Assembly: GCF_012273895.1 (NCBI RefSeq)
Contig: NW_024045135.1
Location: forward strand, 1,302,001 to 1,366,000
Length of the DNA stretch: 64,000 bases
Direction of reading: 5' to 3'
From: Zerene cesonia
Lineage: Eukaryota > Arthropoda > Insecta > Lepidoptera > Pieridae
The position numbers and the translations under genes are program-made. The notes under the pieces were generated by a model. It did not search any database. It was not told the origin of the DNA and was given only the letters and a program-made list of their open reading frames with translations. The number at the start of each line of letters is the position of its first letter. The stretch's first letter is position 1. This document shows, piece by piece, positions 22,417 to 34,735 of the stretch.

Positions 22417-22655
22417 AACATGACACTGCGCCGTTGCCACACTTCTCTTAACAGCGCTGCACTGAAAAACATGACACTGCGCCGTTGCCGCACTTCTCAT
22501 GCCAACAGTGTGCCTTACAACATGACACTGCGTCTTTGCCACACTTCTCTAAACAGCGCTGCACTGTAAAACATGACACTGCGTCGTTGCTGCACTTCTC
22601 TTACCGACAGTGCGCCTTACAACATGACACTGCATCGTTGCCATACTTCTATCGC
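22417..22655. repeat. 51-bp minisatellite, four full units and a partial fifth
   Basis: AACATGACACTG recurs at 22417, 22468, 22519, 22570 and 22621, an exact 51-bp spacing each time. The units alternate in their second half between CAGCGCTGCACTG and ACAGTGCGCCTTAC-like ends, so there is also a 102-bp higher-order unit. The array is GC-richer than its surroundings, and 51 is a multiple of three. See findings. Confidence 0.9.
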
Positions 22656-22825
22656 AGAGAATAGTGAATTAATTATTATAAATGGTGATCTATTTCGTTT
22701 CTTTTTTTTAAACTAATTAATAATGAATACACATGCTCCACACATATACAAATACGTATATCGAAAAATAACAAATTTTTAGTTTAAGGTTCTTCGACCT
22801 TATAAAATATGCTTATATATATATA

Positions 22826-23011
22826 CTAGCTGCGCCCCGCGGTTTCACCCGCGTAAGTCCGTATCCCGTAGGAATATCGGGATAAAAAATAGATGTTGGC
22901 CGATTCTCAGACCTACCCAATATGCTTACCAAATTTCAGAGGAATCGGTCAAGCCGTTTCGGAGGAGTATGGCAACGAAAACTGTGACACGAGAATTTTA
23001 TATATATAGAT
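22826..23011 (-). mobile_element. Composite element: Lep1 head joined to family C body
   Basis: Bases 22826-22888 (CTAGCTGCGCCCCGCGG ... GGAATATCGGGATAAAAA) are a standard Lep1 CTAG end. From about 22889 the sequence changes to a different repeat (GATGTTGGCCGATTCTCAGA, AGCCGTTTCGGAGGAGTATGG, ACTGTGACACGAG) also present at 54043-54539. The 11-mer TATGCTTATAT lies on both sides (22808-22818 and 23012-23022), which suggests the composite moved as one unit. Confidence 0.75.
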
Positions 23012-23499
23012 TATGCTTATATCAAAACAACAAAATACTACGAATACTTCTTATGAAAATATAAACTTCAAAAACAGCAGACAAAGCGAATTTCCATTAA
23101 ACCTTAAAAGTATAAACAAAACTTTTCGAAAGTGTATTGATCAGAACCTCAGCATTCCACAAGTTTTTCGCTTAGTTTCGTTACAAAAGGTCCCTCGAGA
23201 AATATTTGAAATTTACTCTTTGTGAGAAGTGAATCGTAAATAATAATTCGTTGTTTTTAATATACATAATGCTTACGTTTAGATTTTGACTTTCAATGAC
23301 TTCTAATCTCATTTTAATTTACCTATACAAAAATTTATCTATTGTTTTATTATAAATGTGTTAAACTGTCTAAAGTCTGTTTGCCTCTTTTTCTTAGAAA
23401 CGGTTTGATCCTAAACCCCACGAAAACGGTAACTATGTACGTCAAACCCTGGGACTGTCCAAATGCAGACGAAGCCGCGGGTGGAAGTCAAGTATATAT

Positions 23500-23712
23500 A
23501 AGTATTAGGTATATTACTAACTTTTGCCCACGGCATCACACGCGTTAAATTCGGAGTAGTTTTACAGATGTTATTATACGTATATACATTCCTCTTGAAG
23601 CACTCTAGCTATTAAAAAAAACCATCAAAGTCTTTTGTGTAGTTTTAAAGATCTAAGCATACATACATAGGAATAGACGCGGGAAGCGGCATTGCTTTAT
23701 ACTATGTACTGA
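23500..23712. repeat. Dispersed repeat (family L), uninterrupted copy
   Basis: TTTTGCCCACGGCATCACACG, CATTCCTCTTGAAGCACTC, TCAAAGTCTTTTGTGTAGTTTTAAAGATCTA and TTTATACTATGTACTGATG. All these blocks recur at 60722-61015, where the copy is split by a retroposon. Confidence 0.65.
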
Positions 23713-25499
23713 TGTCGTACATTCTAAGGCTGTATATATTATTTACAAAAATAGAACCTATAATACATCTATAATCATTCTTGTCAAACTGTAATTAAAT
23801 CGTTTTATCTGTAATAGTATGCATGTATTCTCCTAATTTAAAAAAAGGCTCTATTCAATTTGTGCATGCTGTGTTAACGTTTAATTATTTGTTACTTTAT
23901 TGCAAGAATATTTGTTATAATATACTGTTTATAAAATATATCACACTGTAAACAAATGTTGATTGACCAAATCGATAAATCTGTGTCCAAGATTCCATCC
24001 CAGATTTACGTTTTGAAGTTACAAAAATCGTTCATTCGTTAAACACTGATCTTTCTTGATTACTTTAGCATCTAAATAAATAAGCTTTTAAAACGCTCCT
24101 ACGAATTTCATTAATTCAAACCTAATTCGTTTAACCTTAATATCTGCAAATGACTATCATACAACAGCCTTCACAACGTTAAAGTAAATATCTGAAAACG
24201 GCACGGAGCTACGCGATGCTGCCTGTACATAAAAGAGTACTGGCCTTTGCGTATAATTACCTACTGCATTAACTTAATGAAAATGCTATTTTAATTTCGG
24301 ACCATGTACAAGACGCTGGGGTAATTAATTAAATTGCTATGCTCATATTGTGAAAGCTGGGTACTTCGGTATACCTCATGTTGCATTAACTTTCATTTTT
24401 TATTACGCTCTTTATCAATGTTTTTAATTAAATTCTAGCTTTACGTGGTTTGTTATATTTAAATAAAAATTGTTTCACAATTACCTAAAAATAATAAGTA
24501 CCTAATAACCTGCTGATCTGATTTTAAAAAGATTCTTTCGCAATGCCGACTTTTAAGGATCTTTCATGAAGTAATATGGTTAATGAATGAAATTTCGAAC
24601 ATACTAGAGTAACTTGTCGACTAAAAATCAATTAACGTTAAGTAACAAGCATCAAATAGTTTAATCAAACATAGAATGATACAAGAAACACCTCCACTAC
24701 TAAACAAAGCACTTTACGTAATTACCTCTGTGTGAGGGCTTTATATATGTCAATCGACTAGACAGATGTCCGCCACCTGGCCCAGTTTATCTGTGGAAAT
24801 ATGAAAAAAAAACACTGAGAGAGAATCTGTAACGTAAATATACGATAAAACTTTCGGATGTCGTACCAGTTATATGAGGTAGGAGTAGATTGAACAGCGA
24901 TATATATAATATTTACACTTTTTTATAAGTTTCACATGTGTGGTTGCATATAACCTTTAGACTATATTTGACCCATTTTACTTAATTCAACATTTACAAC
25001 GATCTGTATCAATACAATAATTTTAAACATGTAATTATCACGATAAGAATCGCCAGGATTGCAATCAATGAGTTTTTTATAACCAATGAACTTAAACTAG
25101 ACTCAAATTTTTGCCTTTATCGTATCTAACTACTTTTAAAACATTTTACGGAAGCTCGAAAATACTACTACAATCAAATCAATCATCAATCAAAAGCAAT
25201 GTAATTAATGAAGTTATGTGAATATGAAAATTAATAACTTATTTTACAAATAATGATCCATTAAAGATTGTTTTTAACTGGAACTGTATAGGGACTTTAG
25301 TACTCGTATTACTTCAGTATTGTTTTAAAAGAGGTAATTAGAAAACATTCGTACACAGATATCGTTTAAAATTGTTAAGATTTAAACTAAATAACTAAAA
25401 CCATTTGTTTTTTATTGCTGTCCCGCTTACGCGACCATCATATTTATATTCCCTACAAACAAAATGTTCATAAAATCTTAAAAATATATAACTTAGAGG
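23713..25499. other. AT-rich stretch without a gene
   Basis: No supported coding region, RNA gene or known repeat. Confidence 0.55.
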
Positions 25500-25880
25500 A
25501 CCGACTGACGTACTGATTGACATAGTGATCTATCAACGCACAGCCCAAACCAATGGACGAATCGGGTTGAAATTTGGCATGCAGATGTAATGACGTATTT
25601 TATATATTCTTTTTTTTTTCCTTTTACTTTAAAGGTTGCCTGGTAGAGATCGCTACCTAGCGATAAGGCCGCCTTTTGCTTATTTAATGTCGTTCAGTTT
25701 TTTCTTTCTTTTGTTTTTTATTAGCAATAAAGAATTTCATTTAATGACGTATGCATGCGCTAAGAAAGGATTTTGATAAATTCTATTATTCCCCAAGGGG
25801 CTTAAAACAGTGGATGTAAGTTTGTATCATGAAAACTTATTAGAACCGCGCGGGTGAAGCTGTGGGCAACAGCTGATACA
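25500..25880 (+). mobile_element. Helitron-like element (family H) carrying a nested insertion
   Basis: ACAGCCCAAACCAATGGACG, GGGTTGAAATTTGGCATGCAG, then a 143-bp insertion, then AAGAAAGGATTTTGATAAAT, CCGCGCGGGTGAAGCTGTGGG and CAACAGCTGAT. An uninterrupted homologue at 40540-40740 shows the same blocks contiguous. Confidence 0.75.
25599..25741 (+). mobile_element. Nested LINE-type 3' end (family I) with 11-bp target-site duplication
   Basis: GGTTGCCTGGTAGAGATCGC, TACCTAGCGATAAGGCCGCC, a T-rich tract and GCAATAAAGAATTT are a common lepidopteran non-LTR retrotransposon 3' end (inference from memory). The exact 11-mer TAATGACGTAT lies on both sides (25588-25598, 25742-25752). Another copy is at 30800-30960. 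Confidence 0.8.
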
Positions 25881-26660
25881 GCAAAACAAGCTAACATCGA
25901 AAAGATGGCAGCAAATATTTGCCCCCGTAATGGGTTCTTAATACTATATAAAATGTCAAGCGTTGTTCCTTTTATATTTTATAATAAAGTTTATTTACGA
26001 GAACGGAAATATTCTCATATATATATATATACAAGCTGTATGCTCCGGCTCCACCCGTGGTACGTTATTTCTCTCCGTAAGTATATAGATGTCGTTATAT
26101 TGCTTTTTTGTGTTTATATATATATAGGTACTCTATGTTTTTATAATATTCAGCGCATTATTCATCTTTTCAAGTATACTGCTAACTAATTTTCACTCAT
26201 CCTATTTCCCATTTCCTATGTTCCAAATTAAAGCAATGAAATATTCATTACATAAATTTGGAACATTGCTTCTACCGACAAGATTCGACAAGAATTGATA
26301 GATTACTGACATTTTTTTTCTATATTCCCATTATCTACAACCTCGTGGACGTTTGTAATATATGAGCTTATAACTATGTAAATAACAACTGCATAATAAC
26401 TCTAAAGCATTAACAAAACCACATTCCCGACAGCGTATGAATAGATAATCATATTATGTGGCTGGATTCCGCCTTCCTTACACTTCCCTTATTAAAACAT
26501 AATGAACCTTTGCGGTGTTGGTAATAAGGCATTTTAATCATATTTGTCTCATACTGCTCTTGTACTACGATACATAATTCTTGATTAAAATCTTCGAAAA
26601 ACTTTGACGTGTTTAGAAAATTATATAATGAATTTTGTTACCTTACACGTTCACAACTTA
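25881..26660. other. AT-rich stretch, possible family K remnant at 26031-26165
   Basis: CAAGCTGTATGCTCCGGCTCCACCCGTGGTACG near 26031 resembles the CTAG end of family K, but the body is not alignable by eye. A short inverted repeat (GTTCCAAATT near 26220 and AATTTGGAAC near 26258) is also present. There is no gene. Confidence 0.4.
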
Positions 26661-26662
26661 TT

Positions 26663-26685
26663 TGTGTGTGTGTGTGTGTGTGTGT
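26663..26685. repeat. (TG)n microsatellite
   Basis: About eleven TG dinucleotides in tandem. Confidence 0.95.
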
Positions 26686-26824
26686 CGGTAATAAATTGTT
26701 TATATTGTAGCCACCTTAATTACATGATAATATAATTCAAATGTGCTTATACATCAATCTCAATCTTCATATTGTTTTTCCCTTAAAAAGGGGAAATACA
26801 ATTTCAAGGCCATACGTGTACGAA

Positions 26825-26880
26825 TGTTCATGGGCGGCGGTGGTCGCTTACCATCAGGCGATGGTTCGCCAGTTCAGTAA
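26825..26880 (+). mobile_element. Family B retroposon, internal fragment
   Basis: GAATGTTCATGGGCGGCGG and TCGCTTACCATCAGGCGA match the tail-side part of family B and end without an A-run. Confidence 0.55.
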
Positions 26881-27635
26881 TTCGTTACTCTCACTCAGCC
26901 CTTCATTGGCTGAATCATCTTCTGGCTTTGGCTTCTTTAATTCTTTTCTTTACAAATACTTTCGACGGCCTTGGCAGGCGATACTTGGAAGCGAGTAGCC
27001 AGACATAGTTGTAGCAACTTATATCTATATTATCATTATTGTTGCATTCAACGTGCGCTTTGGTTCAACTGTAAGTACAATGAATGATTCTAATTAAAAC
27101 AAATTACATGAAAATACGAATAACGCCGAAACTATAACGTCTCATACCTCTCTAATTAATTATCAAACATGCCAAGATTATCATCCTATTCCAGTCTCAA
27201 CCAACTATACATCATTATAAGATCCTAAACAATACAAAACATAGTTTAAATGCACCTCGATCCACCACTAACAACAGTTTCATAGAAAGATGCTTTGAGA
27301 TAAGTAAATGTGGAAGCCATTTATTGTTCTAATAAAGTGAAACACGAGCAACTACAAAACATTGATTCCTAGAAACTGCCGCGTTGCTCTTTTAACAGGT
27401 CGGAATTAATTTGTTTTTAGTCGGAATTTATGTTCAGATATTTCAATTCGTGTTGATGTGATTTCTCCTAATTGTACTGGTCAATTTCGACGTAGAAACC
27501 TTTGCCATTATATTAAAATAACCAATAATAAACTCGCTTAGTTTTTTTTACTCTAACACGCAATAGTTTGAAATTTTATTTTTTAAGATATTCAACTAGG
27601 CATGCACTAATGTCACGAAAATAAACCCTCTGTAT
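26881..27635. other. AT-rich stretch without a gene
   Basis: The region just after the family B fragment is open to 26998 but without a recognisable domain. The rest is stop-rich. Confidence 0.5.
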
Positions 27636-27790
27636 TAATATGATAAATGAGAAAGTATCTCCGTGTGTTACTTCTTTACGCCTATACCGATTTGAATCAA
27701 ATTTTTTACCCAGTTAGCTTCAGATCTGAGAAAGGACACAAATATATATGTAGGTTTTCTTAAGACTGCAGGTGAAGCTCAGGATGGAAA
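27636..27790 (+). mobile_element. Degraded Helitron-like element
   Basis: TATGATAAATGAGAAAGTATC, CTTCTTTACGCCTATACCGA, TTGAATCAAATTTTTTACCC and TGCAGGTGAAGCTCAGG follow the usual order of a family D-like element. Both ends are eroded. Confidence 0.45.
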
Positions 27791-29896
27791 GATAGTTATT
27801 TATATCTTTGTTTGTAGTGAATAAACAAAAATTACTCAATTGATTTTGAAAACCATTCCCATGTGAGATCATTTTTTCTTATTTCCCCTTTGACCCCGAT
27901 GCCCTTGCGTTGTATTTTAATAAATTTTCACATCGCAAAATTAAAATTTCATATCGTATATTCATATCAACGATAAATTTCGATAGCGTCGATCAACAAG
28001 CAATTTATGAGTCGGACCGGGAGTTGAACCCGATCTGATGATGGAAGGTAACTGTGGGAGCCAGTGATATTTAATGTATTTTGATCATTATTTTCATGTA
28101 TACTCGTACTTCCCATTCGTGTGACGGTTTGCTGCGTAATGTGTGATTTGATGACGTTGGTTTATGGTATAATGTAAAAAAGTGAGCAACTTTTCTATTA
28201 AAATCACTAATATATTGATTTGATAGAAAAAACGCTTTATACATCTTACGAAATATTGTTAGTTCACACTTAAACTTATTTCTATTATATTATATAGCAT
28301 TTCATAATTACTTTTTTAGAACCTTCACACATCTTAAACTGATTAATAATTGAGAATAATAAAATGTGTAACAATTTGAAAGAAATAAAGAATGTTTATA
28401 TAACACCTCAACTATCAACTACAACTAACTAAAATCTTAACAAACTAATATATAATAATAACAAGAAGGTGGACTCATAGCTAATTAGTGAAGTGCTAAA
28501 TAGGGTAACTACTCAGCATGTGCTATGCGTAATGCGCAGCGCTGATTTACAGTAACTTTGCCTATATTTCAAAAACAAAACCCTTTTATAATTAACAAAA
28601 CAAATCGTTAACCATATAACTATACCCAGAGTAAAACCAAATAGGGCAACCACCCATCAAATAAAGATATATTTTCCCATTCAGTCAGTCAATGGACGAA
28701 GAAAGCGAAGCCTGAGACGCGTAGTTCCGTTGAAAGCCCGGAAGGAAGCGTTCAGAGGGAGGCTTTAGAGCGCTATCTCATTATTAAGGCTTGTTCCATA
28801 TGTAGGAAAGCAAATAGAAATAAAAAACAAGATAAAACGCACATACTTACATTTATTATTAGACTTGTTTGTTATTTGAAAAAAGGATCTACTTGATATA
28901 GAAATAAAAAATAAATATATGAAAGTACACACATCAAAATAAACAAAATAATAAAAAACTTATCATGTTACATGGTTACAAAAATGTTAGTGTGAATCAC
29001 ACGGTGTAGATAAATTAATTATTATTGACAAAATACCTAAACCTTCTTCCAATTGTCAGAATAAGATCAAACACCTTTTTTTTCAAAACGGTATCAACTA
29101 CTTAGAAAGATTAATCATAAAAACCTACAACATAAAACCCCGAACGGTTTACGTTGTGGGTACACACAAATGGACTTTATGTGTGTTCTATGGTGTCTTC
29201 GTATGTGTGAGTAAGCCACTTCAGCACTTTAATGCATGAAGGACGCTATAAAATTAAACTAGCTGATGCCCACAATCTCAGACCAATAAAATGCTTTTTT
29301 ATTGGCTGAGCCCACAACTATATTCGTTTTAAAATATCCGGAAAGATGCATGACATACCACAGTGTGACTACATTTGTAAATATAAAGGTTATTGATTAA
29401 TTGAAAAGCACTTTCGACGAACTCATCTCTTTGTTTGTGATCTTTATATTTTTGTTCAAATAATAATCTACATGTTTACGCATAAAGTGTAAACCAAAAA
29501 AAGATGCCTCTTTATAAAGATTACATACACTATCATGCGTATGACACACACACATACGGCATGTGTACATGCCTATTAAATCATCGAATATTCAACGCAT
29601 ATTAAATCATCTCTTCTTTACGTTATGGTAGAATTTCGACCACTGCGCGACCACAAGTTATGCTTTATCCTTGAAATTATAAATATAACATAATATTAGC
29701 ATCATGAGGGATCCTAAAACATGTAACACATTTTTAACAAAGGCAGGTTTTAGTTTCTACAATTAAGCACTAAATTTATCACTATTTTTGTATTATTTAT
29801 TATAACTGTGTAAAGAATGAGAATAGAGTTTAACTATTTAACAAGATTATATCATATATAGGAAGCAAAAAACCTAGAACCCTCCTATAAATCCTA
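27791..29896. other. Mostly AT-rich, with two small GC-richer patches
   Basis: Bases 28010-28065 (CGGACCGGGAGTTGAACCCGA) contain a B-box-like motif on the minus strand, probably a SINE remnant. Bases 28690-28790 are GC-richer with stops in all frames and match no family seen elsewhere in this window. No gene is supported. Confidence 0.45.
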
Positions 29897-30085
29897 TCCT
29901 ACTAATATTATAAATGCGAAAGTTTGTAAGTATGTGTATGTGTTTGTTGGTCTTTCACGCAAAAACTACTGACCCGATTGCAATGAAATTTGGTACGTAG
30001 ACAGTTTATTGTTATTCCAGATTACATCGGTGGGTGTAACCGGGTGTAAGCGGTGAAAGTGGGTGAAACCACGGGGCGCAGATAG
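29897..30085 (+). mobile_element. Lep1-type Helitron-like element (family A), internally altered
   Basis: The 5' end TCCTACTAATATTATAAATG is perfect, and the 3' end is AACCACGGGGCGCAGATAG. Between them the usual GGATAC block is replaced by short GGTG-rich repeats (CGGTGGGTGTAACCGGGTGTAAGCGGTG, 30027-30060). Confidence 0.8.
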
Positions 30086-30311
30086 TATTATCATAAATAT
30101 TAGAATAGCATATTGCCGCATAATTATATTGACACCAACTTTATACATTAGCCACCAAACCACGTGTAACACTTTTCTGAGTATAGTTATTTCCACCAAT
30201 GAATTTGATACAATGTCCCTGACATTCAATTGTACCGCAATTGAATGCAATTACCACATATAATTACATATAATATAATTTATAGCTGATTGACATTAAT
30301 TAAATCTTATC

Positions 30312-30483
30312 TTAAACGGTGAAGGAAAACATCGTGAGGAAACCGGCATGTCCAAGAATTAAAAGTTCGACGACATGTGACATCTGCCAACCCGCACTTG
30401 GCCAGCGTGGTGGATTATGGCCTGAACCCTCATAGGAGGCCTGTGTCCCAGCAGTGGGAACATATATGGGCTGATGATGATGA
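30312..30483 (+). mobile_element. LINE-like 3' end (family G)
   Basis: AACGGTGAAGGAAAACATCG, TCGACGACATGTGACATCTG, TGGATTATGGCCTGAACCC, GGAGGCCTGTGTCCCAGCAG and a GATGATGATGA tail. The short tandem tail and repeated truncation suggest a non-LTR retrotransposon 3' end. Other copies are at 49935-50115 and 3575-3640. Confidence 0.7.
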
Positions 30484-30637
30484 AATCTTATTGCGGTGTA
30501 GGAGCATCCCATGATTGTCACAAAGGAATCAGGAGGAATGTCGTATTACATGTGCTAATTAATTTAATTATTAGGTAAATAAATGTAAGTTCACTTCAAG
30601 GTAAGAGTATAATGTTCTGTTTCGACTAATCTCATCT

Positions 30638-30664
30638 TCTTATCTATCTATCTATCTATTTATC
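30638..30664. repeat. (TATC)n microsatellite
   Basis: About six tandem TATC units, the last imperfect. Confidence 0.85.
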
Positions 30665-30799
30665 TTATTTCGACTAACTGCAAAATTATTTAAGCCAATA
30701 ATATTAGTATGATTTTCGTATATAGCTTTAAAGTATAAGTCTACAGTCAGCTCATACATATTGTGGTATTCATAGGCTTTAAAGCATCAGTAGATTATT

Positions 30800-30960
30800 T
30801 TATTACACCAGGTTGCTTGGCAGATATTGCTGTGTAGCAATAAGGTCGTCTTTTGTGATTTTTTTTTTTTTGTTTAATTTCTTTTCATCAATTTGCTTGA
30901 GTATTTTTGTATAATGAAGCATTATAAATAAATAAATGGTTTTTAATATAATAAATAAAT
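30800..30960 (+). mobile_element. LINE-type 3' end (family I)
   Basis: GGTTGCTTGGCAGATATTGC, TAGCAATAAGGTCGTC, a T-run and an AAATAAATAAA tail. It is homologous to the nested insertion at 25599-25741 but older. Confidence 0.65.
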
Positions 30961-33570
30961 AACCAAAGAAAAATGGTTTAAATAGATTACAAGCACTACA
31001 GTTACAAAAATAAATAAATGATTATATTTTTAATTATCAAATTTATTTATTAGTATACAAATGCTGAGAATCGCCACGTTACGTTTTTATTTACACGTTC
31101 ACTTTGGACGGACAGTCTTAATTAAAAACTTTGTAGATTCATTAAGGATCGATTACAATGCAATAATGAGTTTATCTCACTGTCCTGATTAGGATCGCCA
31201 GGATTAAATAACATCCTTACGTAGCCATAGAGTAGGTGTGACAATTTAGTTGATTCTATTATTGAAGCGATTTTTTTTATTGCTTCAACTATATTTATTA
31301 TTGCTCGGTAGTTTATTTGCACTTCAATGCTAACAGACGCTGAAAATTGTACTCAAACAGACAGAGACAAAATAATCTTCACATTTTTAAAGCGCATGGA
31401 TTCCGTTCTACGCAGAACGAAGCCCGTAAATTTCCAAGTTAATTAATCAAAGACATGCAACCAACGTGACGTGGAACGTCAGCAATGTGCCGAATTAATC
31501 GACCCGAAATCCGGTTTATCGGACCTTTTGTGACGTCCACCTCTGTAAGTTCAATCATATTTCCTCGTACAAGTGTAGCCTTATAAGTACTTGAGAACTA
31601 GATATAATTTCTCATGTCGTTTCTGAAAATATAGAACTGTTTTTTAAACCAGTAGTACTGTTTCATAAAGCAGGTAAGTGATAAAATAATATGTGATTTA
31701 AACTCTCGAATTTCCTTAACACTAGAGTTTTCTTGTGTGCATGTTGGTGAATGTGACAGATGCATCTTACGTATTTTAATCTTTGTAGATGAGTATACTG
31801 TACTGTATATAAATTACTTAATTTTTTCATGAACAGAAACATGACTTTTTTAATCTCTTTTTTAGATTTTCCATTGTTCCTAGCGTGATCATTTTAACAG
31901 AAGGTACTTTTAATTGAATCGAACTGAACTGTTTTGAGATCAAATTAGTTTGGAATATATTAATATTCTCTTTATATTTTTATCCTTACTTCTGCAATCT
32001 TATGGTTTCTTTTTATACTAACGATAGAATCATGTAGTAATGTATTATATTGAAATTTTCTAAAAATATTCATACCACCACACAATACTTATTTGCATAG
32101 CATGATAGTGTAAAAAATTATACTTTACTCTCGTAACGACACAAAAACAATGTATCCTCTCACTGCGTCAATAGGTCTAGTCAATATAGAAACAATATTT
32201 AATTAAACATATCACTTACTATCATAATACATTAGAAGCAGAATACATCAGGTACATTTTCCGTGTGATTTCTCCCTCGATAAAGGGAAAACTTATTATT
32301 ACGCCAAATAAAATTTATTTCTCCTTTTATTGTTAGTCACTCGTTAGCTGTGAGACCGGCTTACGCTGTATTTACCTTCGGCAATAAAAACATACGCCTT
32401 ACAAAAATGATTGGCAATGTTCCAGATCTGCGTAATAATTCCAGACATTACACAGAATCAAGCGCTTAAAATAATAATAATTTAAGAGGTTATAAACGCG
32501 ATGTGATTAGATTTATCCACGTGGAGGGGGAATATTATTAAATTTCAAACATTTTATACCTTCGGCCATAATTTTCAAAGTTGATTACCTGTTTGTGTTG
32601 AAAACGGTGAAATAAGAAATAACATTTTATTGTTGAAATCGAGAAAAACATGAAAATTTAATATTAACATCAACAAACAATATGTTAATAGTGAATTTGT
32701 ACCAAAAATATTATTACTAGGTAACTTGTGCTACAAAATTTATATCGGTGTTAGGTAATATTGGTTAGCCGTTGTACGGAGTAGGCTTAATTAATATAAT
32801 ATTAAATGTAGAGCTTGTGATTGTTCAATTTAAATTTCAATCCACTTTGTATGGGGAATCATAATTGGCCTTTGAATAGAAATTACGTCGCTTTTGTAAC
32901 CGAAAATTCCATTTAGCGTATCTAAATAACAATAAGCGATATGTAAAAGTTGATGAATGAATACTGGAAAACTAAACTGTTTATATTATGGCGATATATG
33001 TTATTAAAATGAATAATACAAGTCTTCAATACCCAATGAAATTGCTTAAGCCTCTGTGCTTGTGATTATTGCCCAATGATTTTGCGAATCGGAGATGCCA
33101 TTATTTTAAGAACTTTCTTCGAAGCGGATACATATAAGCGGGGCTACATTCTGTAAAAGGGTGAGCTCAGCCGATTAATCAAAACTATTTGAGTTATTGA
33201 AGTACGCAAACCAAATAAATTTTAACTATACTATATTAAAATATTATTTTTCAGTATTATTATAGTAAAATAAAAAAATGTTTTCGTCCCCGGAGACTTG
33301 TTTCATGTTTGTTCCAACATAGCTCTAAAACGTTTTACACATGCAGATGACCTCAGCAAAATATACTCTCTGGCGGTGGTTCATATCCACCAGGTGAACC
33401 AAAAGAAAATAGCTTTGAGTACCTTCCCAACTATTAAATTTAATTATAAGAATTTTAACACACATTTGGTATGAGTATCTTCAGTAATACCTACTTATAA
33501 TAGTATGAATTGTGAGAGGTAACTACCATAATATTATTGTTATTATATTAAGATGATAAGATTAAAGAAA
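30961..33570. other. AT-rich stretch without a gene
   Basis: No gene or known repeat. Bases 31390-31550 are somewhat GC-richer, with several CGTGACGT-like motifs, but offer no coding frame. Confidence 0.5.
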
Positions 33571-34115
33571 AGTTCCTGAAATCGTTCCTGTGGTTTAGCC
33601 TTGTAAGTGTAAAAGACAGACAGACTTTCGCACCGCTAAAAGATGGTATTATTTAATCATGCTATAAACTCTGTGAATTCGTAACAATTTGAAACATTTT
33701 CACTTTTCACTCCATCTTTATTTACTCGTCGAGAAATTCGTCGAGTGTTCAAATCAAATCTTCAATAATCAAATGAATTGAACATTCTCCATCCTATTTC
33801 CGTATAATTTCTTCTCTCAGCGCCTTTGTGAAATTATTATTCGTAATCAAACATATAACTTCCAAAAAGAGAACCAATTGGAACATTTTTGAAAAAAGGA
33901 AACAGAAATTAAAAGTCACTTTACTAAGTATATTTTAAACCTCCTTTAGTTTTTTAATGCCTAATATTATAAATACGTAAGTAACTATATCTTTCAGCCT
34001 CTTTACGCCTAAGAATTAACAGATTTGGACAAAATTTAATACAAAAATAGACGATTTGAGACGTGAGAAAAGACATGAGGTTAAAACCCCGGAACTACAT
34101 CGAGGGGCGGAAAAC
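33571..34115. repeat. Two degraded Helitron-like remnants
   Basis: Bases 33571-33645 (AATCGTTCCTGTGGTTTAGCC, GACAGACAGACTTTCGCA) look like the tail of a family D element. Bases 33955-34115 (CTAATATTATAAATACGTAAG ... GGGGCGGAAAACTAG) look like an old full-length element with its CTAG end. Confidence 0.5.
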
Positions 34116-34529
34116 TAGTGTAAAATAAAAAACACGAGAAAGTTCGATAAAAATTGCTACTAAAATAAAGATAATTTTACAGAACGCCGTTATCTTTTGA
34201 CGATAAACCCTTTTAGCAATTAAAATATAGACTGAAACGCCACCACTGAGAAATCTTTTGGAGGATTAATTTCCATTTGCTAATTGGTTTCAATTGGGTA
34301 TAACCTGAAATGTTTAAAAATAAAGCATAAAATTTATTTACATAACAAGAACACCCTAAACTTACATCTGCACATATCCATACTAAAAAAAACCGTGAAA
34401 TATCTGAAGTGAAGTAAATTGTTGTGGATATAATAATGATTAGTATAATGCCCACATTGGTTGGCCGCAAGCCCGCAGCTTTAGCGTATTTCCCCACAAC
34501 TGGGCGTGGTTTTACCTATAAATATAAAT

Positions 34530-34735
34530 AATTAGCTCTCCGATCACGGCTTCAAAGTTAAATATAAACAGTCCGGTTTTCCCCGCATAGTTTCCGTTCC
34601 CGTGGCATTTTCAGGATAAAATCTTGGATCTCAAACTATCGTCCGTGAAATTTCATCCAAATTAGTTAAGTGGTTTAGTCGTGAAGAAGTGGCAGAGTTA
34701 CTTTCGCGTTTATTTTCATCCATACAAATATTTTA
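34530..34735 (-). mobile_element. Degraded family D element
   Basis: TAGCTCTCCGATCACGGC, TTCCCGTGGCATTTTCAGG, GATCTCAAACTATCGTCCG, AGTTACTTTCGCGTTTAT in the family D order. Both ends are eroded. Confidence 0.55.

Noticed and set aside
22417..22655. CRISPR array
   Set aside because: The whole 51-bp unit repeats, without unique spacers, and the sequence is eukaryotic.
25588..25752. Reading the 11-bp repeat as a chance AT-rich match
   Set aside because: The repeat brackets exactly the segment missing from the homologous family H copy at 40540, so it is a real target duplication.
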